From contig NC_011071.1 of assembly GCF_000020665.1 (NCBI RefSeq), positions 672,501-736,500 of the forward strand: DNA of 64,000 nt, given 5' to 3'. Made by a program: the position numbers and the translations under genes. Numbering within the stretch: position 1 is the stretch's first letter; every line of letters starts with the position of its first letter. Source of the DNA: Stenotrophomonas maltophilia R551-3. Lineage in GTDB: Bacteria > Pseudomonadota > Gammaproteobacteria > Xanthomonadales > Xanthomonadaceae. The notes below the pieces were generated by a model. It made no database searches. It was not told the DNA's origin and saw only the letters and a list, made by a program, of their open reading frames with translations. Of this stretch, positions 60,161-64,000 are shown piece after piece.

Positions 60161-61449
60161 GGGCCGCATTGCTGACCTCGAAGCTGCGCATGAACACCAC
60201 CGTCATTGGCCTGTATGTCCAGATGCAGGCCGTGGTGGTCGCAAAGCCGGCGCATGATCTCCAGCCCCAATCCGCTGCCGCTGCTGTCTGCGCGCTTCTG
60301 GAAGGGGCGGGGCGTGGGCCAGCTGCCCAGCGACGGTGTGGAGGAAGCGGTGTTGTAGACCTGCAGAACGCCTGTTTCGAACGTGATCGATACCGTGCCC
60401 TGCGGCGTGTGCGCGAAGGCGTTGCCGATCAGATTGGCCAGCACCACCTGCAGCGCAGCCTCTGGCGCGCGCAGTGCTGCGCCGCGGGGCACAGAGAGTT
60501 GCACGTCCACCGGCCGCGAGGCCAACAGCGGTGACTGCTCGACGATCACTCTCTCAAGTAGCGGAACGAGTCTGACCGGCCCGCAACATGCGTCTGCAGG
60601 TTCTTCGCGAGCCAGCGCCAGCAATGCGGTCATGGCTTGCTGCAGCTGCAGCGCCGACAGGCGGATGTGCTGCAGATGCTGTTGCCCGCGTGCGGACAGT
60701 CCAGCCTCACCGAGCAACTGGCCGGCCGCGCTGGAGATGACGCTCAACGGCGTACGCAGCTCGTGGCTGGCATCACGGGTGAAGGCATGCTCCCGTTCGA
60801 TGAACGCGGCAACCCGCTCCGACAAGCCATCCAGCGCGCGCGCAAGTACCCCGATTTCGTCATCGCCGAAACGGTCTGCCAGGTGAGTGCGCTGTCCAGA
60901 CGGTGGTTGCAGCGCTTCAACCTCATGGACCAGCGCATACAGGGGGCGTGTGGCGCGGCGCGCCAGCCAAAGCCCGAGCAGGATCGCGACCAGGATCATG
61001 CCCAGCGCCGTACCGCCCAGCAGCAGCACTACTCTATCGCGGACCGGACGGACCACCAGCTGTTCGCTGACTTCATACACCAGCCACGCGGGAGGCATGG
61101 ACGGGGAGGCCTGCAATCGCTTGACGTGGTAGTGGCGGCCCTGCTCGCCGCCGAACTCCGAGCGCCAGGGCTCCTCCGCGAACACGGTCCGCAGGTCGGC
61201 GGGAAATGTGGCAGGTGAGTCATGCAGCTGGACCGCTGCATCGGCGGGCAGGCCCCAGTGCCCCGTGCGGGCATGGTAGGCACGCTGCGCCTGCGCTTCA
61301 CGGTCCAGCTGGGCGTTGAAGATGCTGTCCTCCACCGCATACATGAAGACCAGCGAATACACTCCGAAGACCGAGGCAATCAGCAGCGCGAAGACGGTGA
61401 ACGCCACCACCAGGCGCCGGCGCAGGCGATGGACCGGGCGTGGCCTCAT
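60157..61449 (-). CDS. EnvZ/QseC-type sensor histidine kinase
   Basis: The 430-residue product has TM1 (about 11-35), a periplasmic sensor region (36-138), TM2 (139-162), a HAMP-like linker, and a kinase core with His229 (HELRTPLSVI), N-box NLIGNAFAHTP and G-box GSGLGLEIMRRL. It overlaps its regulator upstream and the amidohydrolase downstream by 4 bases each. Confidence 0.92.
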   Translation of the reverse strand: MRPRPVHRLRRRLVVAFTVFALLIASVFGVYSLVFMYAVEDSIFNAQLDREAQAQRAYHARTGHWGLPADAAVQLHDSPATFPADLRTVFAEEPWRSEFGGEQGRHYHVKRLQASPSMPPAWLVYEVSEQLVVRPVRDRVVLLLGGTALGMILVAILLGLWLARRATRPLYALVHEVEALQPPSGQRTHLADRFGDDEIGVLARALDGLSERVAAFIEREHAFTRDASHELRTPLSVISSAAGQLLGEAGLSARGQQHLQHIRLSALQLQQAMTALLALAREEPADACCGPVRLVPLLERVIVEQSPLLASRPVDVQLSVPRGAALRAPEAALQVVLANLIGNAFAHTPQGTVSITFETGVLQVYNTASSTPSLGSWPTPRPFQKRADSSGSGLGLEIMRRLCDHHGLHLDIQANDGGVHAQLRGQQCGP

Positions 61450-62135
61450 GGTGATGCTTCCAGACGGAAACCGACACCATGTACGGTACGCAGCATCTCG
61501 CTGTCGAAGGGTCGATCCAGTACCTGCCGCAACAGGTACAGATGCGAGCGTAGCGGGTCCGACGGTGGCGCTTCATCGCCCCACAAGCGCTGTACCAGTT
61601 CACTGCGGGTCACGGTGCACGGCCACGCTTCGGCCAGTTCGAGCAGGATGCGCTGAGCCAGCTGTGGCATCTCCAGCGCAACGCCATCACGCCACGCCTG
61701 GCCAGTGCGGCGATCGATGCACAGTGGGCCGATCTGCAACCGATGGGGCTGGTTGAGGCGATGGCGGCGCGCCAGCGCGAGACAGCGCGCCAGCAGCTCG
61801 GCATCGTCGAACGGCTTGATGAGGTAGTCATCTGCGCCGGCGGCGAAGCCCTGCAGTTTGTCGACCAGCGCGTCGCGTGCGGTCAGCATCAGCACAGGCA
61901 CGTGGCGGTCGCAGCCATCGCGCAGGCGACGGCACACAGTGGTCCCATCGATTCCCGGAAGGCCCAGGTCGAGCAGCACGACGTCCGGCGGATTGGCCAG
62001 GGCCATCCGCAGGCCGAGCTCGCCGTCGGCGGCGAAATCCACCTGGTGGCCCTGCGCCTGCAGCATGTCGACGATGGCCGAGGCCAAGGGCAGGTTGTCT
62101 TCGATCAACAGCAGGCGCAGGCGTTCGGCGTTCAT
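61446..62135 (-). CDS. OmpR-family response regulator
   Basis: The 229-residue product starts MNAERLRLLLIEDN. It has Glu12/Asp13 pocket residues, phosphoacceptor Asp56 (VVLLDLGLPG) and Lys107 (YLIKPFD), and a winged-helix domain (about 130-229) with VTRSELVQRLWGDEAPPSDPLRSHLYLLR. The ATG lies 2 bases after the upstream stop; a TTG at 62141 overlapping that stop is an alternative. Confidence 0.92.
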   Translation of the reverse strand: MNAERLRLLLIEDNLPLASAIVDMLQAQGHQVDFAADGELGLRMALANPPDVVLLDLGLPGIDGTTVCRRLRDGCDRHVPVLMLTARDALVDKLQGFAAGADDYLIKPFDDAELLARCLALARRHRLNQPHRLQIGPLCIDRRTGQAWRDGVALEMPQLAQRILLELAEAWPCTVTRSELVQRLWGDEAPPSDPLRSHLYLLRQVLDRPFDSEMLRTVHGVGFRLEASP

Positions 62136-62137
62136 GG

Positions 62138-63268
62138 TCAAGGCTGCATGCGGGCCAGAAGTGCCTTAGCTTCTTCCAGTGCAGGTTGTTTTTCCAGCAC
62201 GGCCTGCAGTTGCGTGCGGGCGTGCGTGGCATCGCCCAGACGCCAGTGCGCTTCGGCCATCGCCACGTCGAGGCGCGGTTCGTCCATGTGTGGACGGGCC
62301 AACTGCATGATCGCCAACGCATCGGCGATCGCTGCCGGCGTCTGTGCAGCCTGCAGCTGGTAGAAGCCAAGGATGCCGATCAGTTCGACGTGGTAATCCA
62401 CGGGGTGCCGAGCCAGCTGCTGGACGGCCTGCTCGTCGCGCAGCTTCAGGTGCCGCTCCACCAGCGCCATGCTGCGCTCGTCGCGCCAGGGTTCACGGGC
62501 CACCGGTACCTGTCCGCTGGCACGCACGAAGGCCTCGGCCAGCACGGGAGTGGAATAAGGATTCTGTCCGGTTACGAGGCGTCCATCCACCACCACCTTT
62601 GGCATCATCAGTGGCGCTTCCTGCCAACGGGCCCCGAGTTCACGCATGCGTGGCTCCAGCTGGAAGGCAAATTCCTTCGCCCAGCGCTTGCCGAACAGTG
62701 CCTCCTCCTCCTCGCTGAAACCGGTCATGGAGCGGCCTTCCACCAGTGCGCGACCATTGCCAAGGCGGATGCCTGCCAGCGCCGCCGGACCATGACAGAC
62801 CGCTGCGACTACGCCGCCTTGTTCCCATATGGTGGCAATCGTGCGCTGCAGCGCGCTGTCAGCCGGCAGATCGAACATGGCGCCCTTGCCGCCGATCACC
62901 AGCACGCCGCGATAGTCGCCTGCCCGCAGTTGCGCCGTTGGCAGCGTAGCGGCCAGTGCGCGGACGGCCAGGGGATCAGCCAGAACCGCAGCGTTGAAGG
63001 GTTCCGCGGCGTTGTACTTGTCGGCTTCCACGGCGCCGCCGCGTGGGCTGGCCACATCGATTTCGAAGCCGTTGCGCCGAAGTATCAGCCAGGCCTGGGC
63101 GAACTCGTCCATCTCGAAGCCTGGTCGGATACGGCCCTGATCGCGACCTTCGCTGCTGACGACCAGCAGCACGCGCGGTGGCTGTGTGGGATCGGCGGTT
63201 GAGGCGACCACGGGTCCGTGGAGGATGGCCATCACGCAGGCCAGCAGCAGGGGAGGGAAGCGGTTCAT
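62138..63268 (-). CDS. Secreted DJ-1/PfpI-like protein with TPR-like C-terminus
   Basis: The 376-residue product has a signal peptide (MNRFPPLLLACVMAILHGPV, cleavage near VAS-TAD). A class-I glutaminase-like domain (about 30-260) has the nucleophile elbow VVAAVCHGPAAL (Cys158-His159) and VIGGKGAMFDLP, as in the DJ-1/PfpI/HchA superfamily. A helical tail (about 290-376) looks TPR-like (ARPHMDEPRLDVAMAEAHWRLGDATHARTQLQAVLEKQPALEEA). A periplasmic location is unusual for this family. It is the first gene of the operon that continues with the OmpR-type regulator. Confidence 0.8.
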   Translation of the reverse strand: MNRFPPLLLACVMAILHGPVVASTADPTQPPRVLLVVSSEGRDQGRIRPGFEMDEFAQAWLILRRNGFEIDVASPRGGAVEADKYNAAEPFNAAVLADPLAVRALAATLPTAQLRAGDYRGVLVIGGKGAMFDLPADSALQRTIATIWEQGGVVAAVCHGPAALAGIRLGNGRALVEGRSMTGFSEEEEALFGKRWAKEFAFQLEPRMRELGARWQEAPLMMPKVVVDGRLVTGQNPYSTPVLAEAFVRASGQVPVAREPWRDERSMALVERHLKLRDEQAVQQLARHPVDYHVELIGILGFYQLQAAQTPAAIADALAIMQLARPHMDEPRLDVAMAEAHWRLGDATHARTQLQAVLEKQPALEEAKALLARMQP

Positions 63269-63373
63269 GCTCGGGTTTCCTGGGAATGTGCAGGCACTGT
63301 GCCGTGCAGATGTGAAGCAGACTTCAAGTCGCTTGGCCGGTACCCTGAACACTTGTTCCTGCACTGTGCCGCC

Positions 63374-63931
63374 ATGTCCATCGTCCTCACCGATTTCGCC
63401 CGCCCCCGCCTGTTTCCACGCGTTCCGCGCGGCAACACCATCCAGGATTGCAGCGCAGAGCAGTTCGAGGCACACCTCAACGCGCACGCCCCGCTGAAGG
63501 TGCTCGATGGCTATGCGCCGTTCTGCAAGCTGTTCGTCTACGAGAACTGGACCAGCACGCGCTGCCTGACGGTGCCGGTCAGCGATGCCAACCGCCACCA
63601 GCTGCGCAGCGGCTACGAGGCACGCAACCGCGAGGAGCTGCCGGTGCTGGTGCGCTGGTTCGAGGGCGTGGAGTCGCCGCGTGCGAGCTACCTGGTGGTG
63701 ATCCTGTACAGCGCCGAGCAGCTGGCGAAGGAAGGTTCACCGATCGAGGCTGACTGGGGCATCGTCGGCTGCATCTATACCGCCGAACCGGAAGAGGTGC
63801 CGATGGCGCCGATCACGATGATGCGCAATGCGCTGGGTGTGGAAGAGGGCGGTTCCGGCGTGCCGCTGGATCGTGAGGCCTACCGGCGTTCCGTCGAGTT
63901 CTGGGAGAACAACGCCAACTGGCGTCCCTGA
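63374..63931 (+). CDS. DUF3228 family protein
   Basis: The 185-residue cytosolic protein has RLFPRVPRGNTIQDCSAEQFEAHLN, HAPLKVLDGYAPFCKLFVYENWTSTRC, RSGYEARNREELPVLVRWFEGVE, DWGIVGCIYTAEPEEVPMAPITMMRNALG and EFWENNANWRP, which I recognise as DUF3228. No function is established. It begins at MSIVLTDFARP; longer in-frame readings upstream run antisense through the PfpI-like gene. Confidence 0.82.
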   Translation: MSIVLTDFARPRLFPRVPRGNTIQDCSAEQFEAHLNAHAPLKVLDGYAPFCKLFVYENWTSTRCLTVPVSDANRHQLRSGYEARNREELPVLVRWFEGVESPRASYLVVILYSAEQLAKEGSPIEADWGIVGCIYTAEPEEVPMAPITMMRNALGVEEGGSGVPLDREAYRRSVEFWENNANWRP

Positions 63932-63966
63932 CTCGGATCCCCGTATCGCGGGGGCGCTGACCGGGT
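63932..63966. repeat. Degenerate family-B repeat at window end
   Basis: CTCGGATCCCCG...CGGGGGCGCTGACCGGGTC; arms recognisable but with changes. The last 34 bases of the window hold nothing I can assign. Confidence 0.55.
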
Positions 63967-64000
63967 CATTCGACCCCACGCGCACGCGCCATGCCCAGCT

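Overview
The window looks like chromosome of a Stenotrophomonas (S. maltophilia complex, Xanthomonadaceae). It is GC-rich with strong G/C third-position bias. It carries many GTAG-type palindromic repeats of the kind described as SMAG elements in S. maltophilia, an Ax21-family outer-membrane protein, and a division/cell-wall (dcw) cluster without murD between mraY and ftsW. This is a lineage assignment from pattern recognition; no database search was run. I see no prophage, insertion sequence, CRISPR array, tRNA or rRNA.

Layout. (1) 1-7264 (+): a translationally coupled exopolysaccharide-type operon with a cut-off upstream gene, a BcsB-like periplasmic subunit, an NfrB-like glycosyltransferase with two C-terminal MshEN-type (c-di-GMP-binding) modules, and an NfrA-like TPR/outer-membrane protein. 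A DUF4434-like lipoprotein converges on it. (2) 8345-14700: purine permease, ettA, an RcnB-like Arg/Trp-rich protein, glyA and two tandem paralogous membrane proteins. (3) 14849-23218: nrdR-ribD, a 2.5 kb minus-strand island (lipoprotein, secreted protein, Ax21-like), then an FMN riboswitch and ribE-ribBX-ribH-nusB-thiL. (4) 23450-31220: an FAD oxidoreductase and membrane hydrolase pair, yraN/lpoA divergent from rsmI, the RNase P RNA, a DM13-domain protein and an NRDE protein. (5) 31544-48382: mraZ-rsmH-ftsL-ftsI-murE-murF-mraY-ftsW-murG-murC-ddl-ftsQ-ftsA-ftsZ-lpxC, mostly joined by 4-base stop/start overlaps. (6) 48665-54183: dciA divergent from an M23 peptidase, secA, and a Nudix/ThiE-like fusion. 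(7) 54278-63931: a DUF4124 protein, metF, an alpha/beta hydrolase, a LytS/LytTR two-component pair, a four-gene minus-strand operon (DJ-1/PfpI-like, OmpR-type regulator, histidine kinase, amidohydrolase) and a DUF3228 protein.

How it works together. The core is housekeeping: one-carbon metabolism (glyA, metF), riboflavin synthesis under FMN control, peptidoglycan precursor synthesis and septation under MraZ, lipid A commitment (lpxC) and secretion (secA). The most unusual part is the first 7.3 kb, which resembles the E. coli NfrA/NfrB glycan-secretion and phage N4 receptor system but adds a cellulose-synthase-B-like subunit and doubles the c-di-GMP sensing module. Two families of short palindromic repeats fill the intergenic gaps, and in two places such a repeat sits in frame inside a gene.
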